Assembly: GCA_045612845.1 (NCBI GenBank)
Contig: JAZKZV010000014.1
Location: forward strand, 1-40,691
Reading direction: 5' to 3'
Length of the DNA: 40,691 bases
DNA from: Ornithomonoglobus_A sp045612845
GTDB lineage: Bacteria; Bacillota; Clostridia; UBA1381
The position numbers and the translations under genes are program-made. The notes beneath the pieces were generated by a model. That model was not told the origin of the DNA. It saw nothing but the letters and a program-made list of their open reading frames with translations, and ran no database searches. Below, piece by piece: positions 9,501 through 18,847 of this stretch; position 1 is the first letter of the stretch, and every line of letters begins with the position of its first letter.

Positions 9501-10883
9501 ATTGCTCCAAAGACAATAGCTTTTCAGACTATGACTACCGCTGAAACTGCTGATTTATATAAAAACATAGTTAGCGGTAATGACAGTGCCGGGCTTGTTG
9601 AATTTTTAAAGACAAACTACAAGGATTTGAATAAGAATGATGCCTTATCCACCCAAGTAGTTCATACCGACAATGAGTTATTGGGTAAGTTCACTGCAAA
9701 GCTAATCAGTGAAACAGGCAGTGTTACAACTGCGGATGAAATTGCAGATAAGGTTTGGGAAACAGCACTTTTAACCATTGCTAACGAAGCAACCAACGAA
9801 AGTGTTGTTCAGGCATCGGTTGAAAGCATTTTGAATCAGCCTGAAAAAACAGGTCTTTCATACACATACAACAATTATCTTTCACAGACTATGAAAGATA
9901 GTTTACCACAGAAAATTACACAAAAAACAGAGCCATTTGCAGATGCAGAAAAATATATTTACTTTATTGAAGAAGATATTATTCTTAATGCATTCAGAAA
10001 TTCAAACGGCGGGGGAACAGTAAGCGATATTTTTACTAAAAACAATGATTTCTTCGACACTGCAACAAAAACAATGGTAAATAATATAAACAATTCAATC
10101 TATAAAGACCAAATGTATGGAAAACTTCAGGGTATGGATGTATCCAAAGCGAGTGAAGTATATAACAAGTTATACTGGGCATATAACCAGGGTTATTCAA
10201 CCCCGGGTGGAAACATTAACAATGGTTTAGGTTTCAACCCGGATGGTGGTAGTTCCGGTGGAGGAGGCTCTGTTGCACCGGCTCCGGCAGGAGATTCAAA
10301 TAATGGCAATATTTCAAAGGATAAAGCAGTATTCAGTGATATCGTATCTGTACCTTGGGCAAAGGATGCAATTGAATATTTGTATAATTTAAAGGTGATA
10401 AATGGTAAAACAGCGAATAATTTCTGTCCTGAAGATTTGGTTAAGCGTGAAGAATTTGTAAAAATGCTTGTTATAGCGGCTAATATTCCACTTACCGATA
10501 AGGGTATTAAATATTCAGATGTTTCAGAGAATGATTGGTTTTATCCATATGTGGCTGCAGCATCAAATTATGGACTTGCAAAAGGTATCGATAATAACAC
10601 ATATGGTGCAGGGAAAAACATTACCCGTCAGGATATTGCTGTTTTGTGTAGCCGTTTGCTTACAAATGCAGATAAACCTTTAAAAGATGAAATTCTGTAT
10701 TTTACAGATCACAATGATATAGGCGACTACGCAGTGGACGCGGTAGAAAAGGTGGCATATTTAGGACTTATGATAGGAAACGATAAACTCGAATTTTCTC
10801 CAAAGGAATATGCTACACGTGCTGAAACTGCAGTTATTTTACAAAGATTAATAGCTTTGTTGAATAACCACAGAGCAAATTAG
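6564..10883 (+). CDS. Multi-modular SLH surface protein with tandem carbohydrate-binding and Ig-like modules
   Basis: 1439 residues with a signal peptide (about 1-29) and an AGGAGG-type site 6549-6555. Modules in order: CBM4/9-like unit (about 39-200), Ig-like stretch, second copy of the unit (about 273-430), Ig-like stretch, Big_5-type Ig domain (from about 508), a diverged CBM-like module (about 614-775), another Big_5-type domain (from about 782) and further Ig-like sequence. A helical region of about 200 residues, a Gly/Ser/Pro-rich linker (about 1223-1245) and three C-terminal SLH repeats (about 1253-1435) follow. No glycosidase motif is visible, so it is probably a wall-anchored binding or scaffolding protein that works with the propeller enzymes encoded just upstream. 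The first two modules are near-duplicates of those in the gene at the left edge. Confidence 0.82.
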   Translation: MKYKKLLSMVLTVAMIASYLSVAPLNVAATDIQPLLTTLIPQGDMEDETAVFSTTGANTFETDEALTSNPDNKVLKIDGTTEPGSATKFTIQTLTPMTAGRTYFIDFDYKINFDSYISVRNAGWTPQITGSDSVADTWYRFSEKIAGGYTNIITPDTDTYYQDIIVGNNEAGKELYIDNLVFYDITDAVEIEFTNDTAKITNVDGMPTVNGNFMANKGSVAKFKVAPNSGYGVLDVVVNGTTIIPDADDVYSFTVADSDNVIEVITQRQIINLIPQGDMEDNAAVFETTGAKSFVTDQALTNNPNNKVLKINGTTSTGSATKLTIKSLTRMTAGRTYYIDFDYKINLNSHIRVRNASWGAQIQGGNSNANTWYRYREKIISSKTNIITPTADTYYQDIIIGEGEKGKELYIDNLVFYDITDAVTFNPSITDNGAEINWQSGIVDINGTNKTIEDSLVSFTAKAPPGYKIDTVEVDGVPVYAEDGVYSFNVPQGAQPVINITTVEYLIPNVVSVSPENCINMDPENATVTVAFNREIDISTINSESVLIEPEGPTFTVEEAIEECAYNLNFEGLNEGTEYTLTFTNGIKSDEPDEPAGLLDNYVYKFSTHSAANIIENGDMSSDKVLYYINKDNDPPSYKTVENGERVLNWKIGWENAPVNQYLDGANRTEKYQLLPGHKYYAEAKIYAKADIKVCWRLVYMTETDTSAEVYPKSPTWIDIKANEWTDISCLFDEIPSNVCPSTFGHKGYAVRLVAKADSYAVEAYIDDWGLYDCSAAPVGEPELVSSTPANGATDIKHGTLDVKLEFNKPMLPSSAKNIEVTNAEVKGISFSDDKKTCTLSLDKIRANNTINIALKNLKSLANVAMPEQAISLVTEYVNPKVPDITVTLDGKLTNSDGSTNMVHVNGLKMEIKSDVPIDEETVLKSAFISDTENLIKKVEWSANNPDTINVAFNQEVLAPGQNYSVTLIPDIKSLAGTPIAPKTIAFQTMTTAETADLYKNIVSGNDSAGLVEFLKTNYKDLNKNDALSTQVVHTDNELLGKFTAKLISETGSVTTADEIADKVWETALLTIANEATNESVVQASVESILNQPEKTGLSYTYNNYLSQTMKDSLPQKITQKTEPFADAEKYIYFIEEDIILNAFRNSNGGGTVSDIFTKNNDFFDTATKTMVNNINNSIYKDQMYGKLQGMDVSKASEVYNKLYWAYNQGYSTPGGNINNGLGFNPDGGSSGGGGSVAPAPAGDSNNGNISKDKAVFSDIVSVPWAKDAIEYLYNLKVINGKTANNFCPEDLVKREEFVKMLVIAANIPLTDKGIKYSDVSENDWFYPYVAAASNYGLAKGIDNNTYGAGKNITRQDIAVLCSRLLTNADKPLKDEILYFTDHNDIGDYAVDAVEKVAYLGLMIGNDKLEFSPKEYATRAETAVILQRLIALLNNHRAN
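6678..7837 (+). repeat. Tandem duplication of CBM-like module, 702-bp period
   Basis: Unit 1 begins at 6678 and unit 2 at 7380, both with CTTATCCCACAAGGTGATAT. Each ends in the codons for ELYIDNLVFYDITDAV. A further copy begins at 419 in the first gene of the window, and the tail of one more is visible at 2-160. Nucleotide identity is high over long stretches, which points to recent duplication or gene conversion. Confidence 0.85.
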
Positions 10884-10901
10884 GATAGGGGGTAGTACAT
10901 T

Positions 10902-13900
10902 ATGACGATGAAAAGATTGATATCCTGGGTTATTTGTCTTGCTCTGATTTTTTCAAATGTTAACGTTTTAGCATCTTCTCAGAGCACAGAAGAGTCGGGG
11001 GTTAGCATTGTTTCTACAACTCCTGAGGATGGTGGTCTTGGCATAACACCTATGGGCAGCAAAATGGAAGTAACATTTAGTACACCTATGGATCCGGCAT
11101 CACTAACAAAAACAACAATATCATCAAAGCCTGATTGCATCAGTGCTGTTGTGCCTGACGAAAAATCACCTACTCGTTGTACAATTTATTTTAAAGCATT
11201 GGATATTGATACAGAATATGAAATAACATTCTCAAAGCAGATAAAATCTGCATCAGGAGAAAGATTGACTAAAACAAGTGTTTCTTTCCGTACAAATGCT
11301 GAATATCCAAAACATCACCAGATTGTAAATGGTGATATGGAGGATAAAACACATCTTAACATGTTTGAACTTGCCGGTGCATCAGCCAGTGCGGTATCAT
11401 ATGTTAATGAGGACGGAAACTCTGTACTTAAATTTAATCCTCAGTGGGCAGGTGCTCCTATAGGTCAGAATGTTTACCTTGAACCCGGTAAGACCTATGA
11501 AATGCGTGCCAGAATTAAATCCACTACTTCTCAGATGATTCGTTTGATTATGAATTATGTATCTGTGTCTGAGGGTGAAAGCAATTGGTGGCATCCTATT
11601 GTTTCAAAAACACCTACCCCTGACGAATGGATTGAATATTCGGGAACTGTTACAATCCCTGCGGACCTTTCTTATGACCATGTAAGACAGCTCCGTATCA
11701 CTTGTGCAAATAAAAACGAAGTCATTTACATTGATGATATGCAGTTTTTTGAAACAGGATATGATGTACCTATGCCAAAGGTAAGTGCTGCTGTTGAAAA
11801 GAAAACAGAAACTTATGTTGGGGCAGATATTGACACCGCACTTGAAGCGTTGGTTGGTATGGGAATTTTTGATGAATCTGTATTAGATAAAAAGGATTCA
11901 CCTGTTTCGCGAATTGATGCGGCAGTTGCACTTGCTAAGTTTATGAATGTGCCATCAACAGGCACTAAGGAAAGCAAATTCACGGATTTGTCAGGTGTTA
12001 AAAACAGTGGAAAAATAAATGCTCTTGCTGAAATGGGAGTTATTTCAGGTTTTGGTAAATCCTTTTATCCCAACAACGATATTTCATATGCTGATATTAT
12101 AAAAGCATTGGCAAAAATTCTTGGCTATGGAATTATACTGGAAGAAAAGGGATATATTTACACTGCACGTGAATTAGGTCTGTCTACAGGTGTTTTAGAC
12201 ACATCGGGGTCTATTTCGTACAGTGATTTTGCAAAAATTATTTTAAACGCAGCAGATGCTAATATTATGGTTAGCAATACCAAAAATGAATATTCTGTTT
12301 CAAATCGCAAAGCTATGGATAAGTTCATGGGAATCTATAAGGGAAAAGGTATTATTTCTGCTACGGAATATTCCGACCTTTATGGTACGCAGGTTGCAGG
12401 CAAAGGCAATATTATTATAGACCGTGAGCACTATAAGGTTACATGTGACACCTATGGTTGGGAAGGTAAACTTATTGATTATTATTACAAACTTGAAAAC
12501 GATGAAAAGATAATTATACATGTAGGTGGTCTTAATTCGCTTAGTCGTTGTATAACAATAGACTATAAAGATATTCTGAATTATTCATCTAATAAATATA
12601 CTTATTACAATTCAAAGAACAGAAAAACAACAGCAAAAGTTGCTGGTGACAAAAAGTTTATCTATAACGGAAAAGCACCTAGCAGTTACAATCTTAATGG
12701 TGTTAATGATATGATTCCAAGCTATGGTACCGTTGAATTGATAGACAATAATAATGATGGTGTGTATGATATTGTTCGTGTGGAAAACCTTGACACGTAT
12801 ATTGTTCATGCTATTGATTATGATGATTATAAGATATATGATGAATATGAACATGCAACAAAAAGCCTTGATTTAAGCAGTTGTGATAAAATTATAGTTG
12901 AAGAAAACGGTGCTGTTTCCAAATTTGAAAATATCGCTGTTGGCAACGTTGTGAGTGCTGCGGTCAGCAAGGATAAAAGTGTTGCAAAACTCTATGTTTC
13001 TAAAAGTTCATTAGAGGGTCTCGTTGGTAAAACAGAAAGAGTTTCTTCAGAAATTACAATGTCAATATTTGATGAAATTCATAAAGAAGGCGTATCCGAA
13101 ACTTTTAAATTGCATCCTTTTTATAAGGGGACAGAAAAAGCACGAACAAATCAAGGAAACTTTGTGGGTAATAATGCTGTTATTTTATTTGATTACAGAG
13201 GCTATGCTGTATCAGTTAATTTTCAGGTAGGTTCCGGGTGGAAATGGGCTTATCTCATTAAGGCAGTAGAGATACAAGAAGCCGGTGACTATGGATTATT
13301 ATTTAAAATATTTACAGAAGATAACAAGCACTTAAAGTGCTATCCTGCAAAGATAGTTCGTATCAACGGTACACCTAAGGAGGTTAACGAAATATATGCA
13401 GCCTTAGGAAATGGTGCGGCGCAAATGCTCAGAATCCAATATAATTCTAATGGTGAAATATCCCAAATTATGACTGCGGGTTCCGGAGAAAATACCATGA
13501 AAAAATTTACAGGAAGTGACTCCACTTATTTTTCGAGTCTGAAAAGCTTTGGCTACAAGGTCGCATTATCATCTACATCAATCCCTGTTTTCTCGGTTCC
13601 AAGCAGTGTTGACGGAGCACAAGAGTATCAGTTTGTTTATAGCACAGCAAGTTCTTATTTGGTTAACGATAAGGAATACACATTCGAAGCATTTTCTGTT
13701 GATGACAATGAATTGGATGTAGAGTGCGTTGTGCTTAAAGACCGTGAAACAAGAAATACTGATTCGTGGAACATAGGTGTTATAAAAGATGTTTGCAGAG
13801 AAGCAGACGATGATGACGAGATATATAATAAGCTTACTATTGAAAACTCAAGCTCAAAATATACTGCAAAAGTTTATGACGGACGAGTTAACCTGAATAA

Positions 13901-14348
13901 TTTAGAAGGCGTAGCATCAGGAACAGGTCTGAGTGCAGAAGTTGGTGATGTAGTTATATATCAGAATGATGCTCAGGGTATGGTTAATACTATGAAGTTG
14001 CTTTACAAAATGAATGAAACTACAGGAACCTGGTATACAAGCGCTAACCCAAGCGCCAATGACGGTAATGCATACAGATTTGTTGCAGGAAAAGTAACAC
14101 TGAATAAAAATGGCTATATTCAGTTACTTCCTCACAATAAAGAAGATAGTGCTGATAACTATGAGGTGTTTAATGCAGGACTTTATTCCAAAATATTATT
14201 TGTAGACAGTAAAGGACGACAAGGCCGAAAAATGATTAGCACCGTGCAGCTGACCGATATATATGATGAAATATGCGATGATGATAGTGTTAATGTTGTT
14301 ATTGTAAGTGCATGGGGTGCAGCAACTCTTATGGTAATTTACCGCTAA
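10902..14348 (+). CDS. Large secreted SLH protein with Ig-like and CBM-like modules and long unassigned C-terminal half
   Basis: 1148 residues; the start ATG lies 9 bases after TAGGGGG. A signal peptide (about 1-26) is followed by a Big_5-type Ig domain (about 33-131, GVSIVSTTPEDG opening), a CBM4/9-like module (about 136-287, HHQIVNGDMED to IYIDDMQFFE) and SLH-type repeats (about 305-480, for example ALAEMGVISGFGKSFYPNND). The remaining 670 residues are beta-rich and unassigned. They include a calcium-loop-like DNNNDGVYD (about residue 614), repeated once more loosely. It is placed 18 bases after another SLH protein, so the two are likely co-translated and co-displayed. No catalytic residues could be identified. 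It may be a wall-bound scaffold or binding protein. Confidence 0.75.
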   Translation: MTMKRLISWVICLALIFSNVNVLASSQSTEESGVSIVSTTPEDGGLGITPMGSKMEVTFSTPMDPASLTKTTISSKPDCISAVVPDEKSPTRCTIYFKALDIDTEYEITFSKQIKSASGERLTKTSVSFRTNAEYPKHHQIVNGDMEDKTHLNMFELAGASASAVSYVNEDGNSVLKFNPQWAGAPIGQNVYLEPGKTYEMRARIKSTTSQMIRLIMNYVSVSEGESNWWHPIVSKTPTPDEWIEYSGTVTIPADLSYDHVRQLRITCANKNEVIYIDDMQFFETGYDVPMPKVSAAVEKKTETYVGADIDTALEALVGMGIFDESVLDKKDSPVSRIDAAVALAKFMNVPSTGTKESKFTDLSGVKNSGKINALAEMGVISGFGKSFYPNNDISYADIIKALAKILGYGIILEEKGYIYTARELGLSTGVLDTSGSISYSDFAKIILNAADANIMVSNTKNEYSVSNRKAMDKFMGIYKGKGIISATEYSDLYGTQVAGKGNIIIDREHYKVTCDTYGWEGKLIDYYYKLENDEKIIIHVGGLNSLSRCITIDYKDILNYSSNKYTYYNSKNRKTTAKVAGDKKFIYNGKAPSSYNLNGVNDMIPSYGTVELIDNNNDGVYDIVRVENLDTYIVHAIDYDDYKIYDEYEHATKSLDLSSCDKIIVEENGAVSKFENIAVGNVVSAAVSKDKSVAKLYVSKSSLEGLVGKTERVSSEITMSIFDEIHKEGVSETFKLHPFYKGTEKARTNQGNFVGNNAVILFDYRGYAVSVNFQVGSGWKWAYLIKAVEIQEAGDYGLLFKIFTEDNKHLKCYPAKIVRINGTPKEVNEIYAALGNGAAQMLRIQYNSNGEISQIMTAGSGENTMKKFTGSDSTYFSSLKSFGYKVALSSTSIPVFSVPSSVDGAQEYQFVYSTASSYLVNDKEYTFEAFSVDDNELDVECVVLKDRETRNTDSWNIGVIKDVCREADDDDEIYNKLTIENSSSKYTAKVYDGRVNLNNLEGVASGTGLSAEVGDVVIYQNDAQGMVNTMKLLYKMNETTGTWYTSANPSANDGNAYRFVAGKVTLNKNGYIQLLPHNKEDSADNYEVFNAGLYSKILFVDSKGRQGRKMISTVQLTDIYDEICDDDSVNVVIVSAWGAATLMVIYR

Positions 14349-14401
14349 ATTCAATGACATATGTATATTGATGACAGATTATTATGAAGGAGATTAAAAA
14401 T

Positions 14402-15379
14402 ATGAAGGCAGTATTGATTAAAAACAATGAACTTGTATTATCAGAGGTTAATAAGCCTGAACCCAAAAAAGGTGAGGTTCTTATAAAAATTTATGCTGCT
14501 GCATTAAATCGTGCAGATTTATTACAGCGTAAAGGAACTTATCCATCACCTGCAGGTTGGCCACAATGGCCGGGACTTGAGGTTTCGGGCATTATTGAAA
14601 GCATAGGTGATGAAACTGATTGTAAGTTCAAGGTGGGCGACAAGGTTTGTGCACTTTTGGGCGGTGGCGGCTATGCGGAATATATTTGTGTTCCATGTGG
14701 TATGGTTATGCCTATGCCAAGCAACCTTACATTTGAACAGGCGGCAACACTTCCTGAGGCTTACGCAACATCATATTTAAATCTTTATATAGAAGCAAAC
14801 CTTAAACCGGGACAAACAGCGTTTATTCCCGCAGGTGCATCAGGTATCGCAAGTGTTGCGATACCGATGGCAAAGGCATTGGGTTCAAGAGTAATTACAT
14901 CTGTTTTATCTGATGAAATTGCTGAAAAGATTAAAAATTTAGGTGCTGATATAATTATAAATTCCACAACTCAGGATGTTGCTGAAGTGTTGAAGGAAGA
15001 AGCAGAAAAAGGTCGTCCGGTTAGTGTTGCATTGGATTGTTTGTCGGGTGAAACTCTCGGAAAAGCAATAGTTCATATGGCAGAGGGTGGATATTGGGTT
15101 ATTATATCAACTCTTGCAGGAACTGAAACAACTGTCAGCTTAAGATCGGTGCTTCAAAAGGGACTTCATCTTGTGGGCAGTATGCTCAGAAAGAGATCTG
15201 TTGAAGAAAAAACAGAAATTCTTTCAAAACTTGTAGAAATTGTTTGGCCTAAAATCGAATCAGGTGAAATGGTTCCATCTATTTACAAGGTTTTACCTCT
15301 TGAAAAAGCTGACGAGGCTATGAATATACTGGAATCAGGCACTCATATCGGAAAGGTAGTTTTGAGTGTATGCAAATAG
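14402..15379 (+). CDS. Quinone-oxidoreductase-like NAD(P)H dehydrogenase (zinc-free MDR family)
   Basis: 325 residues. I chose ATG 14402 because GAAGGAG (14385-14391) sits 10 bases upstream; an in-frame ATG at 14384 has no such site. The N-terminal GroES-like domain includes the NRADLLQRKGTYP motif typical of quinone oxidoreductase/PIG3-type enzymes. A Rossmann domain with AGASGIASVAIPMAKALG (about residue 140 on) binds NAD(P)H. The structural and catalytic zinc Cys clusters of alcohol dehydrogenases are absent, as usual for this branch. It follows the surface-protein genes by 54 bases and its stop overlaps the next gene. Its role with glycan genes is unclear; redox handling of a sugar product or an aldehyde are options. 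Confidence 0.85.
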   Translation: MKAVLIKNNELVLSEVNKPEPKKGEVLIKIYAAALNRADLLQRKGTYPSPAGWPQWPGLEVSGIIESIGDETDCKFKVGDKVCALLGGGGYAEYICVPCGMVMPMPSNLTFEQAATLPEAYATSYLNLYIEANLKPGQTAFIPAGASGIASVAIPMAKALGSRVITSVLSDEIAEKIKNLGADIIINSTTQDVAEVLKEEAEKGRPVSVALDCLSGETLGKAIVHMAEGGYWVIISTLAGTETTVSLRSVLQKGLHLVGSMLRKRSVEEKTEILSKLVEIVWPKIESGEMVPSIYKVLPLEKADEAMNILESGTHIGKVVLSVCK

Positions 15380-16311
15380 TCACTACAATTTTAAATAAAA
15401 TAAAACAAAGTGAATTTAAATGCATATGCCTTGTTTTGCTGGTAATGGTTTTATGGGGGTTTTTGTATCCTTCGGTTAAACTTGGATATAAGGTTCTTAA
15501 TATAGATAGTTCAAATCCTCCGCAGATACTTATGTTTGCAGGACTTAGATTCTTTATTTGTGGTGCAGTAATTACGATAATTGCTGCACTTACAAAAAAA
15601 GGTTCAGTCAGTATAAAAAATAATATTTTTCCTATTTTGTGTATGGGTATGCTGGGAATTGTGGTTCATTATTCCCTCACATATATAGGACTTACATCTG
15701 TAGACAGCTCCAAAACCGCAATTTTAAAAAAGGTAGGAGAATTGCTGTACATTTGTTTTTCTTTTCTGATAATACGGGAAGAAAAATTTATGATTACTAA
15801 AGTAATCGGTTCGTTTATCGGTTTCGTCGGTGTTATTGCTCTAAATACCACCCCTGAAGGAAAAATAAGTTTTTCGTTGGGTGATGGAATGATAATTCTG
15901 GCATCTATAGCCGGTATATGTGCAAGCTTGTTCTGTAAAAAAGCAATAAAAAAGACAAGCCCCATAATGGTTACGGGGGTGTCGCAATTATTTGGAGGCA
16001 TTGTGCTTATTGTTATAGCAAAGCTCTTGAATGCACCACAAATTCCATTTACATATGAAGGTGTACTTATGCTTGGTTGTATATGCTTTGCATCCATTGT
16101 ATCGTATTGCATATGGTATTATGCTATGGGAAAGGTATTACTTTCAAAGATGTATATTCTGAAATTTGCCGAACCGTTTTTTGCATGTATCTTCGGTGCG
16201 ATTATGCTTAAAGAGAATATATTTACATTACAATATCTTTTTGCATTTATTCTGATTATTACAGGTGTTATTATTGGCATGAACAGCAAGTCAAAGAAAG
16301 GGACAATATGA
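15370..16311 (+). CDS. EamA/DMT-family transporter
   Basis: 313 residues with about ten hydrophobic segments arranged as two repeats of five, as in EamA (drug/metabolite) transporters. Segments near residues 18-38 (LVLLVMVLWGFLYPSVKLGY) and 283-302 (LFAFILIITGVIIGM) mark the ends. The start overlaps the last 10 bases of the dehydrogenase gene and has only a weak, distant GGAAAGG, so translation is probably coupled. The stop overlaps the start of the GH31 gene in an ATGA. The substrate cannot be read from sequence; the context suggests a sugar-derived metabolite. Confidence 0.85.
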   Translation: MQIVTTILNKIKQSEFKCICLVLLVMVLWGFLYPSVKLGYKVLNIDSSNPPQILMFAGLRFFICGAVITIIAALTKKGSVSIKNNIFPILCMGMLGIVVHYSLTYIGLTSVDSSKTAILKKVGELLYICFSFLIIREEKFMITKVIGSFIGFVGVIALNTTPEGKISFSLGDGMIILASIAGICASLFCKKAIKKTSPIMVTGVSQLFGGIVLIVIAKLLNAPQIPFTYEGVLMLGCICFASIVSYCIWYYAMGKVLLSKMYILKFAEPFFACIFGAIMLKENIFTLQYLFAFILIITGVIIGMNSKSKKGTI

Positions 16312-17831
16312 AACTTTTACAGATTAAAATTTTAGAAAATGAATATTGGTGGGGAGGTTCTGTAAACCGCGGACACGAAATGCCGATTTGCGAGAATTCG
16401 GTGTGTTCATTCGATCTTCTGGGTGATGGTGAAACAGACCAGTTTGCACCTCTTATGGTTTCATCAAAAGGTCGTTATGTATGGAGCGAAGAAACATTTA
16501 GTGTTGACGCAAAAAATGGCATTATTGAATTTAAAGGAACCGCCGATATAGTATTAAATGAAGGTTTTGAAAACTTACGCGGTGCATATCTTGCCGCAAT
16601 GAAGAAGCATTTTCCTTTTACAGGCGAGATGCCCGATTCACTTTTTTGGAGCGTTCCACAATATAATACATGGATAGAACTGGGAACAAACCAGACAACA
16701 GAAGGTATACTTAACTATGCGAAGGGTATTCTGGAGCATGGATTACCTGCCGGTGTTCTAATGATTGACGGCGGATGGCAGGAAGATTATGGTGTGTATG
16801 AGGAATTTCATAAAGGCAAAGTTCCGGACCCTAAATTCCTTGTTGATGAGCTTCACAAGCTTGGTTTCACTGTTATGGTATGGGTATCACCCATTATAGC
16901 ATCTGCGGGACCAAGATATAAATTCCTCAGGGACAGAAATTATCTTGTGCGCAATGCAGACGGTGAAATCGCCATAAGAAAATGGTGGAGTGGATACAGT
17001 GCTGTTTTGGATTTCACAAATCCCGATGCTGTTGCATGGATGGAAGAACAGCTGAGTATCCTCGCAAAAAAATACGGAGTGGACGGCTTCAAGTTTGATG
17101 CAGGTGACACCTATTTTTACAAGGATGATGATATTATATATGAACCAACACTTGCGAGAAACCACACCTGTTATTTTAATAAATTTGGCGAAAAATATAA
17201 ATTCAATGAGTTCAGAGCTGTCTGGAAATCAGGCGGAAAACCAATTGTTGCAAGACTTCATGATAAATATCATTCATGGAATGAATTTGGAATAAACACG
17301 CTTATCGGACATACTGTTGTTCAAGGCCTTTTGGGTTATGCTTACAACTGCCCTGATATGGTAGGCGGTGGCATAATTGATTGCTTTGGCGAAAATTCAT
17401 CACTTGATGAGGAACTTTTTGTTCGATGGGCACAGGCAAACAGTATGATGGGAATGATGCAGATTTCTATTGCACCCTGGAGAGTGTTAAGTGACGAAAA
17501 TTCCAAAAGAGTTATTGATGCAATAAAATTACACGAAAAATTTGGCAGTTTATTTTTGGGACTTGCCGTGGAAGCGTCAAAAACAGGCGAGCCACTTGTA
17601 AGACATATGGCTTATGTTTTTCCTGATGAAAATTTTGAAACAACCAATGGCCAGTTTATGCTTGGTAATGATATTCTGGTTGCACCTGTTATAGAAAAAG
17701 GCGTAACAACAAAGGTTGTTAAATTTCCAACAGGAAGCTGGAAAGATAAAGACGGAAACATTTACGTTGGAAACTGTGAAGCAGAAATCCGGGTTGATAT
17801 GGACACTATTTTATATTTTACAAAGTGCTAA
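16308..17831 (+). CDS. GH31-family alpha-glycosidase (intracellular, short form)
   Basis: 507 residues, without signal peptide, starting in an ATGA overlap. The TIM barrel contains GVLMIDGGWQ, the strand VMVWVSPI and GFKFDAGD, whose Asp264 fits the GH31 catalytic nucleophile. Downstream, VARLHDKYHSWNE places Asp319 or a neighbour near the expected acid/base region, but the usual RxxGD-type context is changed. GH31 covers alpha-glucosidases, alpha-xylosidases, alpha-galactosidases and sulfoquinovosidases. Beside GH74-like propellers, an alpha-xylosidase role on xyloglucan oligosaccharides is attractive but inferred. It is shorter than many GH31 enzymes and has a small N-terminal beta domain. 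Confidence 0.87.
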   Translation: MKLLQIKILENEYWWGGSVNRGHEMPICENSVCSFDLLGDGETDQFAPLMVSSKGRYVWSEETFSVDAKNGIIEFKGTADIVLNEGFENLRGAYLAAMKKHFPFTGEMPDSLFWSVPQYNTWIELGTNQTTEGILNYAKGILEHGLPAGVLMIDGGWQEDYGVYEEFHKGKVPDPKFLVDELHKLGFTVMVWVSPIIASAGPRYKFLRDRNYLVRNADGEIAIRKWWSGYSAVLDFTNPDAVAWMEEQLSILAKKYGVDGFKFDAGDTYFYKDDDIIYEPTLARNHTCYFNKFGEKYKFNEFRAVWKSGGKPIVARLHDKYHSWNEFGINTLIGHTVVQGLLGYAYNCPDMVGGGIIDCFGENSSLDEELFVRWAQANSMMGMMQISIAPWRVLSDENSKRVIDAIKLHEKFGSLFLGLAVEASKTGEPLVRHMAYVFPDENFETTNGQFMLGNDILVAPVIEKGVTTKVVKFPTGSWKDKDGNIYVGNCEAEIRVDMDTILYFTKC

Positions 17832-17853
17832 GATATGTTAATGAGGTGATTAT

Positions 17854-18846
17854 ATGGGTAACAGAATAAAGATTGGTCAGATAGGACTTGCTCATGCTCA
17901 CGGCGAAGGTAAGATGCATGCTGTTCGGAAGTTCCCTGAATTGTTTGAGGTTGTTGGATATAGTGAATGCAACGATGAGATAGTTAAAAATAAAGCAGAA
18001 AAAGATACCTATAAAGGTCTTTTGAGAATGAGTGAAGAAGAACTTTTGAGTAAAGTGGATGCTGTGCTGGTGGAATGTGAAGTTTTAAGACTTACCGAGG
18101 TTGCCGAAAGATGTATTAAGGCAGGCAAACACATTCATCTGGATAAACCTACAACCGGATCTGTTGATAAATATACAGAAATAATAAATATGGCAAAGGA
18201 AAAAGGACTTATTGTGCAGCTTGGATATATGTATCGCTACAATCCTGCCATTATGAAAAGCTTTGATATGATAAAGCGTGGGGAAATAGGACCAATACAT
18301 ACAATTAACGCTGAAATGAGTACCCATCATTATGCCAACTCAAAGACGAAGATGGGAAAATATAATGGTGGCACAATGTTTATTATGGGTTCCCATCTTA
18401 TTGATCTAATTGTATATCTATTAGGTGAACCTGAGAATGTTACTAGTTTTTTTAAGCATACAGGCTATGACGGAATTGATTTTGAGGATAATAATCTGGC
18501 TGTGCTGGAATATGAGAAGGCTATTGCCAGGGTTTATGCGTCCTCTGTTGAGGTTAACGGATGGGGAAGACGACAGTTTGTTGTTTGCGGCGAAACGGGA
18601 ACAATAAGCATTTTGCCAATCGAAAATGATGTTGCCATGACCTTTTCTGATTTAAATATAAACAAAAGTCATTATTCGGATATGAAAGAAAAAATTGATA
18701 TTACGGATATTCCAAAGGATTCGAGATATGACACAATGGTACAGGATTTTGCGGCTTATATAAACGGCACACTGGAAAATCCGTTTACATATGACCACGA
18801 GATAGCGGTACACAAGGTGCTTACACAAGTATGTGGCGAAAACTAA
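17854..18846 (+). CDS. Gfo/Idh/MocA-family NAD(P)-dependent oxidoreductase
   Basis: 330 residues, start after GAGGTG. The N-terminal Rossmann half opens with RIKIGQIGLAHAHGEG, and the signature HLDKPTTGSVDKY at about residues 95-108 corresponds to the catalytic Lys-Pro motif (EKP in most members, here DKP). The C-terminal alpha/beta half holds GGTMFIMGSHLIDLI, the usual GGG.ll..g.H.iDl region with a substrate-facing His. Members oxidise or reduce sugars, inositols and amino sugars. It lies 22 bases after the GH31 gene, so it probably acts on a sugar freed by that pathway. Confidence 0.88.
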   Translation: MGNRIKIGQIGLAHAHGEGKMHAVRKFPELFEVVGYSECNDEIVKNKAEKDTYKGLLRMSEEELLSKVDAVLVECEVLRLTEVAERCIKAGKHIHLDKPTTGSVDKYTEIINMAKEKGLIVQLGYMYRYNPAIMKSFDMIKRGEIGPIHTINAEMSTHHYANSKTKMGKYNGGTMFIMGSHLIDLIVYLLGEPENVTSFFKHTGYDGIDFEDNNLAVLEYEKAIARVYASSVEVNGWGRRQFVVCGETGTISILPIENDVAMTFSDLNINKSHYSDMKEKIDITDIPKDSRYDTMVQDFAAYINGTLENPFTYDHEIAVHKVLTQVCGEN

Positions 18847-18847
18847 C

